DNA of 64,000 bases from Silanimonas sp021297925 (GTDB lineage Bacteria; Pseudomonadota; Gammaproteobacteria; Xanthomonadales; Xanthomonadaceae): contig JAPZTL010000008.1 in the NCBI GenBank assembly GCA_027532825.1, positions 186,001 through 250,000 of the forward strand, in the 5' to 3' direction. Positions 30,795 to 41,934 of this stretch are shown here, piece after piece. Under the pieces are notes generated by a model. The model saw only the letters and a list, made by a program, of their open reading frames with translations. It did not search any database and was not told where the DNA came from. Position numbers and translations under genes: made by a program. Within the stretch, counting starts at the first letter, position 1; every line of letters starts with the position of its first letter.

Positions 30795-31780
30795 GTCTCG
30801 ACGCCGCCAGCCGCGCCGCCATCGACGCCGTGAAGGCCCGCACCGCGGCCATCGCGCCCTCGGCCTTCGGTCGCGTGGCGGTGCTGATGGGCGGCACCTC
30901 GGCGGAGCGCGAGGTCTCGCTGGACTCCGGCCGCAACGTGCTGGATGCGCTTCGCGCCCGCGGCGTGGATGCCTTCGCCGTCGATGGCATCGCCGCCCTG
31001 CGCGAGCAACTGGCGAAAAGCGGCGTCGACCGCGTGTTCAACATCCTCCACGGCAACCGCGGCGGTGGCGAGGACGGCATCGTCCAAGGCCTGCTCGAGG
31101 CGCACGGCGTCCCGTACACCGGCCCCGGGGTGCTCGGCAGCGCGCTGACCATGGACAAGATCCGCACCAAGCAGGTGTGGATGGCCGAAGGCCTGCCGAC
31201 CGCGCGCTTTGTCCGCATCGCCCCCGGCGCCGAGCTCGCCGCGGCCGTGCATGCGCTGGGCCTGCCGGTGTTCGTGAAGCCCTCGACCGAAGGCTCGAGC
31301 GTGGGCGTGTTCCGCATCGCCAGCGAGACCGACCTGCCGTCCGCCATCGCCTTCGCGCGAACCTATCCCGGCGAGCTGCTGGCCGAGCAGATGATCACCG
31401 GGGGCGAGTACACCGTCGGCATCCTCGGTGGCGTCGCGCTGCCGTCGGTGCGCATCGTCCCGCCGGGCGACTGGTACGACTACCACGCCAAGTACGTCAG
31501 CGACGACACCCAGTACCACTGCCCCGGCCTCGAGGGCGAGGACGAGGCGGCGATCCGCGCGCTGGCGCTGGCGGGCTTCCGCGCCGCCGGCTGCAGCGGC
31601 TGGGGCCGCGTCGACGTGATGCGCCACGCCGACGGCCGCTTCCTGCTGATGGAGATCAACACCGCGCCCGGCATGACCAGCCACTCGCTCGTCCCCAAGG
31701 CCGCCCGGGTGCTTGGCCTCGGGTTCGAGGACCTGTGCCTCGCCATCCTCGCGCAGACGCTGGAGGGCCCCCGCGCATGA
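30791..31780 (+). CDS. ddlB: D-alanine--D-alanine ligase
   Basis: Ddl joins two D-alanines for use by MurF. The 329-residue ATP-grasp enzyme has VAVLMGGTSAEREVSLDSG, FNILHGNRGGGEDG, YTGPGVLGSALTMDK, and the metal-binding FLLMEINTAPGMTSHSL. An N-terminal extension of about 25 residues precedes the usual start of the fold. Where many Ddl proteins have HGxxGEDG, this one reads HGNRGGGEDG, which is one residue longer; this is probably harmless. It overlaps murC and ftsQ by 4 bases each. Confidence 0.95.
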   Translation: MSLDAASRAAIDAVKARTAAIAPSAFGRVAVLMGGTSAEREVSLDSGRNVLDALRARGVDAFAVDGIAALREQLAKSGVDRVFNILHGNRGGGEDGIVQGLLEAHGVPYTGPGVLGSALTMDKIRTKQVWMAEGLPTARFVRIAPGAELAAAVHALGLPVFVKPSTEGSSVGVFRIASETDLPSAIAFARTYPGELLAEQMITGGEYTVGILGGVALPSVRIVPPGDWYDYHAKYVSDDTQYHCPGLEGEDEAAIRALALAGFRAAGCSGWGRVDVMRHADGRFLLMEINTAPGMTSHSLVPKAARVLGLGFEDLCLAILAQTLEGPRA

Positions 31781-32532
31781 CGCCGCTCGCGCGACTGCTG
31801 GGCTGGACCCTGGCGCTGCTGCTGCTGGCGATGCCGGTGGTCGCGGTCGTGCAGGGCTGGATCGGGGGCGGTCGCTGGCCGATCCGCGTGCTGGCCCTGC
31901 AGGCGCCGCTGGAGCTGGTCGACGAGGCCAGCATCCGCGCCGTGGTGGCGCCCCGGGCCGCCCGCGGCTTCTTCGCGACCGATCCCGCGGCGATCCGCGC
32001 CGCGCTGGCCGAGCTGCCTTGGGTGGACCGCGTCGACGTCCGCAAGCGGTGGCCGGACCGTCTCGAGGTCCGCCTCTCGGAGCACCGGCCCTACGCGCGC
32101 TGGACGGACGCCCGCCTCGTGGCCGAGGACGGTCGCCTGTTCCGCGCCCCCGACGGCGTGGCCCTGCCCCTGCCGCAGTTCAGCGCCCGCGACGACCGTG
32201 CCGCCGACGTGCTCGCCTTCCATCGCGAGGCCCGCCCGGTGCTGGTGCGCGCCGGCGACGACATCGCCGAGCTGCACCTGAGCGCGCGCGGCGGCTGGCG
32301 CCTCGTCACCCGCGAGGGCCTCGTCGTCGAGCTCGGCCGGCAGGACGCGCTGCCGCGGCTGTCGCGCTTCGCGCGCCTGCTCCCGACCCTCCGCCAGGAC
32401 CCCGCCGGCCGGCCGCTCCGTACCGCCGACCTCCGCTACACGAACGGCTTCGCCCTGAGCTGGGGCGAGCCCACCCGATCCGTCCCGCCGGCCGCCGCGC
32501 CCGGCGACGCCCGCGCCACGAGCCCCGCATGA
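31777..32532 (+). CDS. ftsQ: Cell division protein FtsQ
   Basis: FtsQ is a bitopic scaffold of the divisome that binds FtsL and FtsB. The 251-residue protein has one membrane helix (LLGWTLALLLLAMPVVAVV), a POTRA domain (RVLALQAPLELVDEASIRAVV, LAELPWVDRVDVRKRWPDRL, VRLSEHRPYARW) and a beta domain after it. The C-terminal 25 residues are Pro/Ala-rich. Both ends overlap neighbours by 4 bases. Confidence 0.95.
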   Translation: MTPLARLLGWTLALLLLAMPVVAVVQGWIGGGRWPIRVLALQAPLELVDEASIRAVVAPRAARGFFATDPAAIRAALAELPWVDRVDVRKRWPDRLEVRLSEHRPYARWTDARLVAEDGRLFRAPDGVALPLPQFSARDDRAADVLAFHREARPVLVRAGDDIAELHLSARGGWRLVTREGLVVELGRQDALPRLSRFARLLPTLRQDPAGRPLRTADLRYTNGFALSWGEPTRSVPPAAAPGDARATSPA

Positions 32533-33764
32533 ACCGCAAGAGCGACAAATCCCTCATCGTCGGCCTCGACATCGGCACCTCCAAGGTGACCGCGCTGGTC
32601 GGCGAGTACGCCCCCGACCAGCCGATCGAAGTGATCGGCATCGGCTCGCACGAATCGCGCGGCATGCGCCGCGGCGTGGTCGTCGACATCGAAAGCACCG
32701 TGCAGTCGATCCAGCGCGCCATCGAGGAAGCCGACGTCATGGCCGGCTGCGAGATCCGCTCGGTCTACGCCTCGATCGCCGGCAGCCACATCCAGTGCCG
32801 CAACTCCAACGGCGTGGTGCCGATCGCCTCGGGCGAGGTGAGCTACGCCGACCTCGACCGCGTGCTCGAAGCGGCGCGTGCCGTCGCGGTGCCGGCCGAC
32901 CAGCGCATCCTCCATGCCATCCCGCAGGAATACATCGTCGACGGTTCGCAGGAAGGCATCCGCAACCCGGTCGGCATGTCCGGCGTGCGCCTCGAGGTGC
33001 GCGCGCACCTCGTCACCGGCGCCACGGCGGCGGCGGCCAACATCAGCAAGTGCATCCAGCGCTGCGGGCTGTCCGTCGACGACCTGATCCTCTCGCAGCT
33101 CGCCTCCAGCACCGCCGTCCTGACCGCCGACGAGAAGGAGCTGGGCGTCGTCCTCGTGGACATCGGCGCCGGCACCACCGACATCGCCGTCTTCGTCGGC
33201 GGGGCGATCCGGCATTCGGCCTGCCTGCCGATCGCCGGCGACCAGATCACCAACGACATCGCCCACCTGCTGCGGACGCCCACGCCGGAGGCCGAGCAGA
33301 TCAAGGTCCGCTACGCCTGCGCGCTGGCCCAGCTCGCCGGCCGCGAGGAGACCATCCAGGTCCCGAGCGTCGGCGACCGCGCGCCGCGCCGCCTCGCGCG
33401 CCAGGCCCTCGCCGAGGCGGTGCAGAACCGCTACGAGGAGATCTTCGAGATGGTGCAGGCGGAGCTCCGCCGCGCCGGCTACGAGGAGCTGGTGCGCGCC
33501 GGCATGGTGCTCACCGGCGGCAGCGCTCGCATGGAGGGCGTTGTCGAACTGGCCGAAGAGATGCTGCACATGCCGGTGCGCGTCGGCGTGCCGCAGGGCG
33601 TCGTCGGCCTCGGCGACGTCATCGGCAACCCGGTCCACGCCACCGGCGTGGGCCTCCTGCTCTGGGGCCGGCAGCTGGAAGCCGGTCCCCGTCCCAGCGT
33701 CGCCGCCGGCAAGGCCGGCGCCGCCTTCACCCGCCTGCGGACCTGGCTCCGCGGCGCGTTCTGA
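32529..33764 (+). CDS. ftsA: Cell division protein FtsA
   Basis: FtsA is the actin-like protein that tethers FtsZ to the membrane. The 411-residue protein has the ATPase phosphate-1 loop LIVGLDIGTSKVTALVGE, the 1C domain region near residues 85-165, the phosphate-2 loop VVLVDIGAGTTDIAVF and VLTGGSARMEGV. It ends in a short amphipathic C-terminal helix (FTRLRTWLRGAF), the membrane-targeting sequence. It overlaps ftsQ by 4 bases and lies 71 bases before ftsZ. Confidence 0.96.
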   Translation: MNRKSDKSLIVGLDIGTSKVTALVGEYAPDQPIEVIGIGSHESRGMRRGVVVDIESTVQSIQRAIEEADVMAGCEIRSVYASIAGSHIQCRNSNGVVPIASGEVSYADLDRVLEAARAVAVPADQRILHAIPQEYIVDGSQEGIRNPVGMSGVRLEVRAHLVTGATAAAANISKCIQRCGLSVDDLILSQLASSTAVLTADEKELGVVLVDIGAGTTDIAVFVGGAIRHSACLPIAGDQITNDIAHLLRTPTPEAEQIKVRYACALAQLAGREETIQVPSVGDRAPRRLARQALAEAVQNRYEEIFEMVQAELRRAGYEELVRAGMVLTGGSARMEGVVELAEEMLHMPVRVGVPQGVVGLGDVIGNPVHATGVGLLLWGRQLEAGPRPSVAAGKAGAAFTRLRTWLRGAF

Positions 33765-33835
33765 CCCGTCGGCCCCCCGACGTCCACCCACCGCAACACC
33801 CGCGATACGCCCCGAAACAACCAGAGGACACGGAC

Positions 33836-35068
33836 ATGGCGCAGTTTGAGCTCATCGAGAAGTTGGCCCCCAACGCGGTCATCAAGGTCGTCGGCGTGGG
33901 CGGCGGCGGCGGCAACGCCGTCGCGCACATGGTCAACGCCAACGTCGACGGCGTGGAGTTCGTCGTCGCCAACACCGACTCGCAGGCCATCAAGAACGTC
34001 GGCGCGAAGCTGCACCTGCAGCTCGGCGCCAACGTCACCAAGGGCCTCGGCGCCGGCGCCAACCCGGAAGTCGGCCGCCAGGCCGCTCTCGAGGACCGCG
34101 AGCGCATCATGAACGCCCTCGATGGCGCCGACATGGTGTTCATCACCGCCGGCATGGGCGGTGGCACCGGCACGGGCGCCGCCCCGGTCGTGGCCCAGCT
34201 CGCCAAGGAGATGGGCATCCTGACCGTCGCCGTGATCACCAAGCCCTTCCCGTTCGAGGGCCGCCGCCGCATGCAGGTCGCGCTGAAGGGCATCGAGGAG
34301 CTCGCCGTCCACTGCGACTCGCTGATCACCATCCCGAACGAGAAGCTGATCACCGTGCTCGGCCGCGACGCCACCATGGTGCAGGCCTTCCGCGCCGCCA
34401 ACGACGTGCTGCTCGGCGCCGTGCAGGGCATCGCCGACCTGATCGTCCGTCCGGGTTTGATCAACGTCGATTTCGCCGACGTCCGCACCGTGATGAGCGA
34501 GATGGGCCTCGCCATGATGGGCACCGGCACCGCCAGCGGCGATGACCGCGCCCAAGCCGCCGCCGAGGCCGCCATCAGCAACCCGCTGCTGGACGAGGTC
34601 AACCTCGCCGGTGCCTGCGGCGTGCTGGTCAACATCACCGCCGGCCCGAACTTCACCATGCGCGAGTTCGACGAGGTCGGCCGCACGGTCGAGGAGTTCG
34701 CCTCGGAGGACGCCACGGTCGTCATCGGCACCGTGCTTGATCCGGAGATGAAGGACGAGGTCCGCGTCACCGTCGTGGCGACCGGGCTCAACCGTGGCGT
34801 GCAGGCCCAGCGCCTGCCGAACCGCGAGGCCCCCCGGGTCGCCGACCGCGAGGTCGCCCGTCCGCAGGTCCGCCTGATCCGGAACGGCAGCACCGGCGCC
34901 GCCGAGTTCGCCGAGCCTGTCGCCGCGGTCTCGCCAGGGCGTGACGCCGGCTTCGTCGGCCTCCGCAGCCGGTCGGCCGACGTGGCCCCGGCCACCGCCC
35001 TGTCGGACCTGCCGGCCGACCAGAGCTACCTCGACATCCCGGCCTTCCTGCGCCGCCAGGCCGACTGA
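33836..35068 (+). CDS. ftsZ: Cell division GTPase FtsZ
   Basis: FtsZ polymerises into the cytokinetic ring. The 410-residue tubulin homologue shows VGVGGGGGNAVAHM, the tubulin signature GMGGGTGTGAAPVVAQ, and the T7 loop NVDFADVRTVM. A variable linker of about 70 residues follows, and the protein ends in the conserved peptide YLDIPAFLRRQAD that binds FtsA and ZipA. An AGAGGA ribosome site precedes the ATG. A strong hairpin downstream ends the cluster. Confidence 0.97.
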   Translation: MAQFELIEKLAPNAVIKVVGVGGGGGNAVAHMVNANVDGVEFVVANTDSQAIKNVGAKLHLQLGANVTKGLGAGANPEVGRQAALEDRERIMNALDGADMVFITAGMGGGTGTGAAPVVAQLAKEMGILTVAVITKPFPFEGRRRMQVALKGIEELAVHCDSLITIPNEKLITVLGRDATMVQAFRAANDVLLGAVQGIADLIVRPGLINVDFADVRTVMSEMGLAMMGTGTASGDDRAQAAAEAAISNPLLDEVNLAGACGVLVNITAGPNFTMREFDEVGRTVEEFASEDATVVIGTVLDPEMKDEVRVTVVATGLNRGVQAQRLPNREAPRVADREVARPQVRLIRNGSTGAAEFAEPVAAVSPGRDAGFVGLRSRSADVAPATALSDLPADQSYLDIPAFLRRQAD

Positions 35069-35112
35069 CCGGCGGCCGGTCCGGCGGGCCGTCCGTCTCG
35101 CTGGGCCGTGAG

Positions 35113-35144
35113 AACACTGCGGGCAGGGGGCTGCCCGCAGTGTT
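35113..35144 (+). terminator. Hairpin after ftsZ
   Basis: AACACTGCGGGCAG and CTGCCCGCAGTGTT form a perfect 14-base stem around GGGG. Only a short TT follows. It lies 44 bases after the ftsZ stop and probably ends the dcw transcript. Confidence 0.75.
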
Positions 35145-35163
35145 TCATTGTCGAGAAGGAGGT

Positions 35164-35206
35164 TTGTCGTTTTTAGGGTTTCGCTAAAGCCGGCCTGTGC
35201 TAAGGT
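35164..35206 (+). promoter_or_regulatory. Candidate lpxC promoter
   Basis: The segment starts TTGTCGTTTTTAGGGTTTCG and ends with an extended -10, TGC-TAAGGT (35198-35206), about 40 bases before the lpxC ATG. The first 20 bases resemble a second site at 36283-36304. Either TTGTCG with a box near TAAAGC, or the extended -10 alone, could serve as the promoter. Confidence 0.5.
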
Positions 35207-35245
35207 GCCGCGCTACCGTGTCCACCCCTAGGGGGACCTTGATTC

Positions 35246-36157
35246 ATGCTCAGGCAGCGCACTCTAAAGAACGTGATCCGCGCCACCGGCGTCGGCCTCC
35301 ACAGCGGCGAGAAGGTCTACATGACCCTCCGCCCGGCCGCCGTCGACACCGGCATCGTGTTCCGCCGCGTCGATCTCGACACGCCCGTCGAGATCAAGGC
35401 GACCGCGCTGGCGGTGGGGGACACCTCGCTCTGCACGGCCCTCGTGCGGGACAAGGTCCGCGTCATGACGATCGAGCACCTGCTCTCGGCCATGGCCGGC
35501 CTCGGCATCGACAACGCCTACGTCGACCTGTCCACGGCCGAGGTGCCGATCATGGACGGTTCGGCCGGTCCCTTCGTGTTCCTGCTGCAGTCGGCGGGGA
35601 TCGAGGAGCAGAGCGCGCCGAAGCGCTTCATCCGCATCAAGAAGCCGATCCTCGTCGAGGATGGCGACAAATGGGCCCGCTTCGAGCCGTTCGACGGCTT
35701 CAAGGTCGGGTTCACCATTGATTTCCAGCACCCGGCCTTCCGCCGCTCGACCTCGAGTGCCGAGATCGACTTCTCCACCACGTCCTTCGTGAAGGAAGTC
35801 AGCCGCGCCCGCACCTTCGGCTTCATGCGCGACATCGAGTACCTCCGCGAGCGCAACTTGGCGCTGGGCGGCTCGATGGACAACGCCATCGTCCTGGACG
35901 ACTACCGCGTCCTGAACGACGACGGGCTCCGCTACGAGGATGAGTTCGTCAAGCACAAGATCCTCGACGCCATCGGCGACCTTTACCTGCTGGGCCACAG
36001 TCTGATCGGCGCGTTTTACGGCCATAAGTCGGGCCATGCCCTCAACAACCGCCTGCTGCGGACCCTGCTGGCCGACAAGACCGCCTGGGAAGAAGTCACG
36101 TTCAGTGATCCGGCGGCTGCCCCGATCTCCTACGCGAGCCCGGCCGCCGCGGTCTGA
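35246..36157 (+). CDS. lpxC: UDP-3-O-acyl-N-acetylglucosamine deacetylase
   Basis: LpxC carries out the committed, zinc-dependent step of lipid A synthesis. The 303-residue protein begins MLRQRTLKNVIRATGVGLHS and has TIEHLLSAMAG with the zinc histidine, VPIMDGSAGPF, and the second zinc motif HKILDAIGDLYLLG. Length and motifs are normal. It follows ftsZ, as in E. coli, with its own promoter region and its own terminator. Confidence 0.97.
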   Translation: MLRQRTLKNVIRATGVGLHSGEKVYMTLRPAAVDTGIVFRRVDLDTPVEIKATALAVGDTSLCTALVRDKVRVMTIEHLLSAMAGLGIDNAYVDLSTAEVPIMDGSAGPFVFLLQSAGIEEQSAPKRFIRIKKPILVEDGDKWARFEPFDGFKVGFTIDFQHPAFRRSTSSAEIDFSTTSFVKEVSRARTFGFMRDIEYLRERNLALGGSMDNAIVLDDYRVLNDDGLRYEDEFVKHKILDAIGDLYLLGHSLIGAFYGHKSGHALNNRLLRTLLADKTAWEEVTFSDPAAAPISYASPAAAV

Positions 36158-36180
36158 CCGCCGCCCGCCGTGCCCCGCCC

Positions 36181-36204
36181 GAAGCCCGCCTCCCGGCGGG
36201 CTTC
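36181..36204 (+). terminator. Intrinsic terminator of lpxC
   Basis: GAAGCCCGCC and GGCGGGCTTC form a perfect 10-base stem around TCCC, followed by GTCGTTT. It lies 23 bases after the lpxC stop. Confidence 0.75.
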
Positions 36205-36282
36205 GTCGTTTCCGGGCTGGACGGTGGGCCCGGCCTTTCCGCCGCGGCCTGCGAGCCACGTGAACATTTCGTTGCGCGGCGC

Positions 36283-36325
36283 TTGTCGTTTTCTTAGCGG
36301 TTTCATAACGATCGGTCCGTAGACT
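36283..36325 (+). promoter_or_regulatory. Promoter-like element resembling the lpxC upstream region
   Basis: TTGTCGTTTTCTTAGCGGTTTC matches the start of the lpxC upstream element (TTGTCGTTTT, TTAG, GGTTTC in the same order). It is followed by CATAAC and, further on, TAGACT. It points rightwards into the back of dciA. It may drive a transcript that crosses dciA in antisense and reads the M23 peptidase gene. Confidence 0.4.
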
Positions 36326-36338
36326 CCGAGGCCCCGGG

Positions 36339-36821
36339 TCACTCTGGGGAACGTCGGCCGCTCGCGGCCAGACGCAGGAGCTGGGCCCGGAGTTCCGGGT
36401 CCGCCACGGACTGGGCGGCCGTCTCGAGCGTGGCTCGGGCGCCGGCCGACAGCGGGGCTCCGGGCCGTTCCGGCAGTGGGACGGACGGAGGCACGACCTT
36501 CACGGTCACCACGCGGGCTTCCAGCCCGGCCGCATGGGCCGCGTCCAGCAGGGACGCGGTGTCCAGGCGAAGCCGGGCCCTCCAGGCCGGCGTGGGGACC
36601 ACCAGCACCACCCTGTCACCGTCGATATTGGCCAGCCGCACGTGCGCGGCCAGTGCCGGCGGCAGATGGCGGCGGAAGCGCTGGTCGGCGGCGTCCAACC
36701 ATCGGGCGCGGTCGACCAGGGCCCCAAGTTCTCCCTCGGCGACCACGCGCGTGGCCGGCCGGGGCGGGGCCGGGGCGCCGGCAGGCGCCGATGTCGTCGA
36801 AGGAATCCTGGAACGCACCAT
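36339..36821 (-). CDS. dciA: DUF721/DciA-like replicative helicase loader
   Basis: DciA helps load the DnaB helicase in bacteria that lack DnaC. The 160-residue protein has a low-complexity Pro/Ala N-terminus and a KH-like DUF721 core: LVDRARWLDAADQRFRRHLP, HVRLANIDGDRVVLVVPTPAW and ARLRLDTASLLDAA. The C-terminal tail is charged. In related genomes this gene sits between lpxC and the M23 peptidase. The start is uncertain: the ATG at 36821 overlaps the start codon of the divergent peptidase gene, and an ATG at 36833 is also possible. No ribosome site is obvious. Confidence 0.75.
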   Translation of the reverse strand: MVRSRIPSTTSAPAGAPAPPRPATRVVAEGELGALVDRARWLDAADQRFRRHLPPALAAHVRLANIDGDRVVLVVPTPAWRARLRLDTASLLDAAHAAGLEARVVTVKVVPPSVPLPERPGAPLSAGARATLETAAQSVADPELRAQLLRLAASGRRSPE

Positions 36822-37725
36822 GCCCAACATCATCGTCGTTTCGCGCCACCTGCGCTCGCCTTGGACCCTGCGGCTCGACGGCCGCGGCCGATGCGCGATG
36901 GCGGCCGCGGCGCTCGCCGGCCTCGTGCTGTCGGTCGGCGCCCTCGGTTGGGGCGTCGGCCAGTGGGTGTCGGCGGACGGTCTGGCGCCGCTCCATGCCG
37001 ACCTTGCCGCCAGCCGCTCGGCGGTCGAGACCGCCCGGGAGCAGGCCCAGCGCGACGTCAACGCGCTCGCCGTCCGGATCGGCGAGTTGCAGGCCCAGGC
37101 CAATCGCCTGAACGCCCTCGGCGAGCGGTTGACCACCCTCGGCCAGCTCCCCGATGGCGAGTTCGACTTCCGCGAGCGCCCCGGCATGGGCGGTCCGGAG
37201 AACCCCGACGGCCGTCCCGCGGACCTGTCCGCGTCGCTCGCGAGCGTCGAGGCCAAGTTCGCGCATGCCGAGAAGCAGTTGGACGTCCTCGGCGCCCTGC
37301 TGGAGGGCCAGGAACTGGCCGAGGCCTCACGGCCCAGCCGCGCCCCGGCCCCTGGCTACATCTCCTCGGGTTTCGGCGTCCGCGCCGACCCCTTCACCGG
37401 GGGGCGCGACCACCACATGGGCGTCGACTTCGACGCCGAGATCGGCGACCCGGTGAAGGCCGCCGCCGACGGCATCGTCAGTTTCGCCGGCGTCAAGACC
37501 GGCTACGGCAACACGGTCGTGGTCGACCACGGCGACGGCTACCAGACCCTCTACGCGCACAACCAGCGCAACCTCGTGCGCGTCGGCGACGTCGTCCGGG
37601 CCGGCCAGCAGCTGGCCAAGGTCGGCTCGACCGGCCGCTCGACCGGCGCCCACCTGCACTTCGAGGTGCACGTCAATGGCCGCCCGGTGAATCCCACGGC
37701 CTACCTCGAGCGGATCCGCGGCTGA
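36820..37725 (+). CDS. M23-family peptidoglycan endopeptidase
   Basis: The 301-residue protein has an N-terminal membrane anchor (about residues 28-48), a periplasmic coiled-coil stretch (LAASRSAVETAREQAQRDVN and QAQANRLNALGERL) and a C-terminal LytM domain. The LytM zinc site is intact: HHMGVDFD, YAHNQRNLVRVGD and HLHFEVHVNG. It should cut stem-peptide cross-links, or act on them near the inner membrane. The ATG has AAGGA 15 bases upstream and shares two bases with the dciA start codon. secA follows after 137 bases. Confidence 0.9.
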   Translation: MPNIIVVSRHLRSPWTLRLDGRGRCAMAAAALAGLVLSVGALGWGVGQWVSADGLAPLHADLAASRSAVETAREQAQRDVNALAVRIGELQAQANRLNALGERLTTLGQLPDGEFDFRERPGMGGPENPDGRPADLSASLASVEAKFAHAEKQLDVLGALLEGQELAEASRPSRAPAPGYISSGFGVRADPFTGGRDHHMGVDFDAEIGDPVKAAADGIVSFAGVKTGYGNTVVVDHGDGYQTLYAHNQRNLVRVGDVVRAGQQLAKVGSTGRSTGAHLHFEVHVNGRPVNPTAYLERIRG

Positions 37726-37783
37726 TCCCCCGACCGCCGGGCCCCCGCCGCCGGCCTTGATAACCCCCTGACCCGCCACCAGC

Positions 37784-37789
37784 TACAAT
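37784..37789 (+). promoter_or_regulatory. -10 box upstream of secA
   Basis: TACAAT lies 73 bases before the secA ATG. A TTGATA is found 21 bases upstream, longer than the usual 16-18, so the -35 is uncertain. Confidence 0.4.
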
Positions 37790-37862
37790 GCGCGGCTGCC
37801 TCCGGGCAGCCGCGTCCGCTTGCGCGCCCTCCTTCCGAATCCCGCCCCGTCGACCGCCCTCC

Positions 37863-40604
<2,742 letters not shown>

Positions 40605-40635
40605 GGCCGGCTCCGGCGCGATCCGGCCCGCGCGC

Positions 40636-41631
40636 GTGGCGTTCCCGCCGCCTGCCGCCGACGGCGCGCTTCACGTGGTCGCCGCCGTCCTAGAGGACGG
40701 TTGCGGCCGGGTCCTCGTTGCCCGCCGCCCCGCCGGCAAGGCCCACGCGGGGCTGTGGGAGTTCCCGGGGGGCAAGGTCGAGCCGGGCGAGTCCCGGTTC
40801 GACGCCCTGCGGCGCGAACTCCGCGAGGAACTCGACCTCGATCTGGTCGCCGGCCAGCCGCTGATCCGCGTCCCCGTGGCCGGGGGGGGCGGCATCGCGC
40901 TTCGCCTCGAGGCGTGGCGAGCGACCGCCACGCCGTCGACGCCGATCCCCCGCGAGCATGACGCGCTGGCCTGGGTGGACGCCGTCGACCTGCTCGACCC
41001 GATCCGTTGGCCCATGCCCCCGGCCGACCGCCCCGTGGTCGCCGCCTTGGCCGCCCCCGCGCTGGCTTGGATCACCCCGCCGCTGGCCGCCGAAGCCGGC
41101 CTCGAGGCCGAAGCCACGTGGCTCGTCCGGGCCGAGTCGGTCCTCGGCGCCGGCGTGAAGCGGGTCCATCTCCGCCTCGACGACGCTCAGTCCGCGCAGC
41201 GCTGGCGTCTCGCCGAGGCCTTGGCGCCGCGTTGCGCCGCCCGCGGGGCGACCCTGCTCATCCACGGCGATGCCGGGCTTGCGGCGTCGCTCGGCCTCGG
41301 CCTGCATCTCCGTTCGGCGCAGCTCGCCGCGCCGCCCGCGGCGTTCGAGCGTGTCCGCGCCGCGGGGCGCCCGTGCACGGCGGCGGCCCACGACGCGGCC
41401 GATCTCGCCCGCGCCGCCGCGCTCGGCCTCGATGCCGCCCTCCTGTCGCCCGTCCTGCCGACGCCGACCCATCCGGGCCAGCCCGGCCTCGGCTGGGCCC
41501 GCTTCGAAGCGATCCGGGCCACCGCCCCGGCCCTGCCGGTCTACGCCCTCGGGGGCGTGGGGCCGGCGGACCTCATGATCGCCCGTGCCCACGGGGCGCA
41601 GGGCGTCGCAGGCATCCGGGCCTTCGGCTGA
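40636..41631 (+). CDS. Nudix hydrolase (MutT-like) fused to a ThiE/TenI-like domain
   Basis: The N-terminal 130 residues are a MutT-type Nudix hydrolase with the box GGKVEPGESRFDALRRELRE followed by ELDL. It probably clears oxidised nucleotides such as 8-oxo-dGTP. The C-terminal half (from about residue 150) follows the TIM-barrel pattern of ThiE/TenI (VKRVHLRLDD, TLLIHGDAGLAASLG, DAALLSPVLPTPTHPG, VYALGGVGPADL). It lacks some active-site residues, for example the usual GIHLGQ is HLRSAQ. Such fusions occur in many gammaproteobacteria. The start is a GTG at 40636; a GTG at 40675 is possible. Confidence 0.85.
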   Translation: MAFPPPAADGALHVVAAVLEDGCGRVLVARRPAGKAHAGLWEFPGGKVEPGESRFDALRRELREELDLDLVAGQPLIRVPVAGGGGIALRLEAWRATATPSTPIPREHDALAWVDAVDLLDPIRWPMPPADRPVVAALAAPALAWITPPLAAEAGLEAEATWLVRAESVLGAGVKRVHLRLDDAQSAQRWRLAEALAPRCAARGATLLIHGDAGLAASLGLGLHLRSAQLAAPPAAFERVRAAGRPCTAAAHDAADLARAAALGLDAALLSPVLPTPTHPGQPGLGWARFEAIRATAPALPVYALGGVGPADLMIARAHGAQGVAGIRAFG

Positions 41632-41640
41632 GCAGCGCCT

Positions 41641-41934
41641 TCAGGCCGCGTTGCCGGTGTAAGGCTTTACGGCGCGAAGGTCCACCGTGTCGCGTGCGAT
41701 CCACAGATCGTGCGCGTCCTGCATGGCGAGCCAGCTTTCCGCACTTCGTCCGAGGGCCTTGGACAGCCTGAGCGCCATCTCCGGCGATACGCGGCTGCTG
41801 CCCTTCAGGACCCGGCTGAGCGTGGATGGGGAAACGTCCAGCAAGGCCGCGAGATCCCGCCCGCTCATGCCGAGTGGCTCAAGGAACGTGGCGGTAATGA
41901 ATTCGCCGGGATGCGGCGGGTTGAACATGGCCAT
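41641..41934 (-). CDS. higA: HigA-type antitoxin
   Basis: The 97-residue protein is a Cro/CI-type helix-turn-helix antitoxin. It has the HigA signature HPGEFITATFLEPLGMSGRD, the recognition region LLDVSPSTLSRVLKGSSRVS, and MALRLSKALGRSAESWL. It should neutralise HigB and repress its own operon. Its start shares one base with the higB stop (TGATG). The toxin-first order is typical of higBA. It is convergent with the Nudix gene, 9 bases away. Confidence 0.9.
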   Translation of the reverse strand: MAMFNPPHPGEFITATFLEPLGMSGRDLAALLDVSPSTLSRVLKGSSRVSPEMALRLSKALGRSAESWLAMQDAHDLWIARDTVDLRAVKPYTGNAA

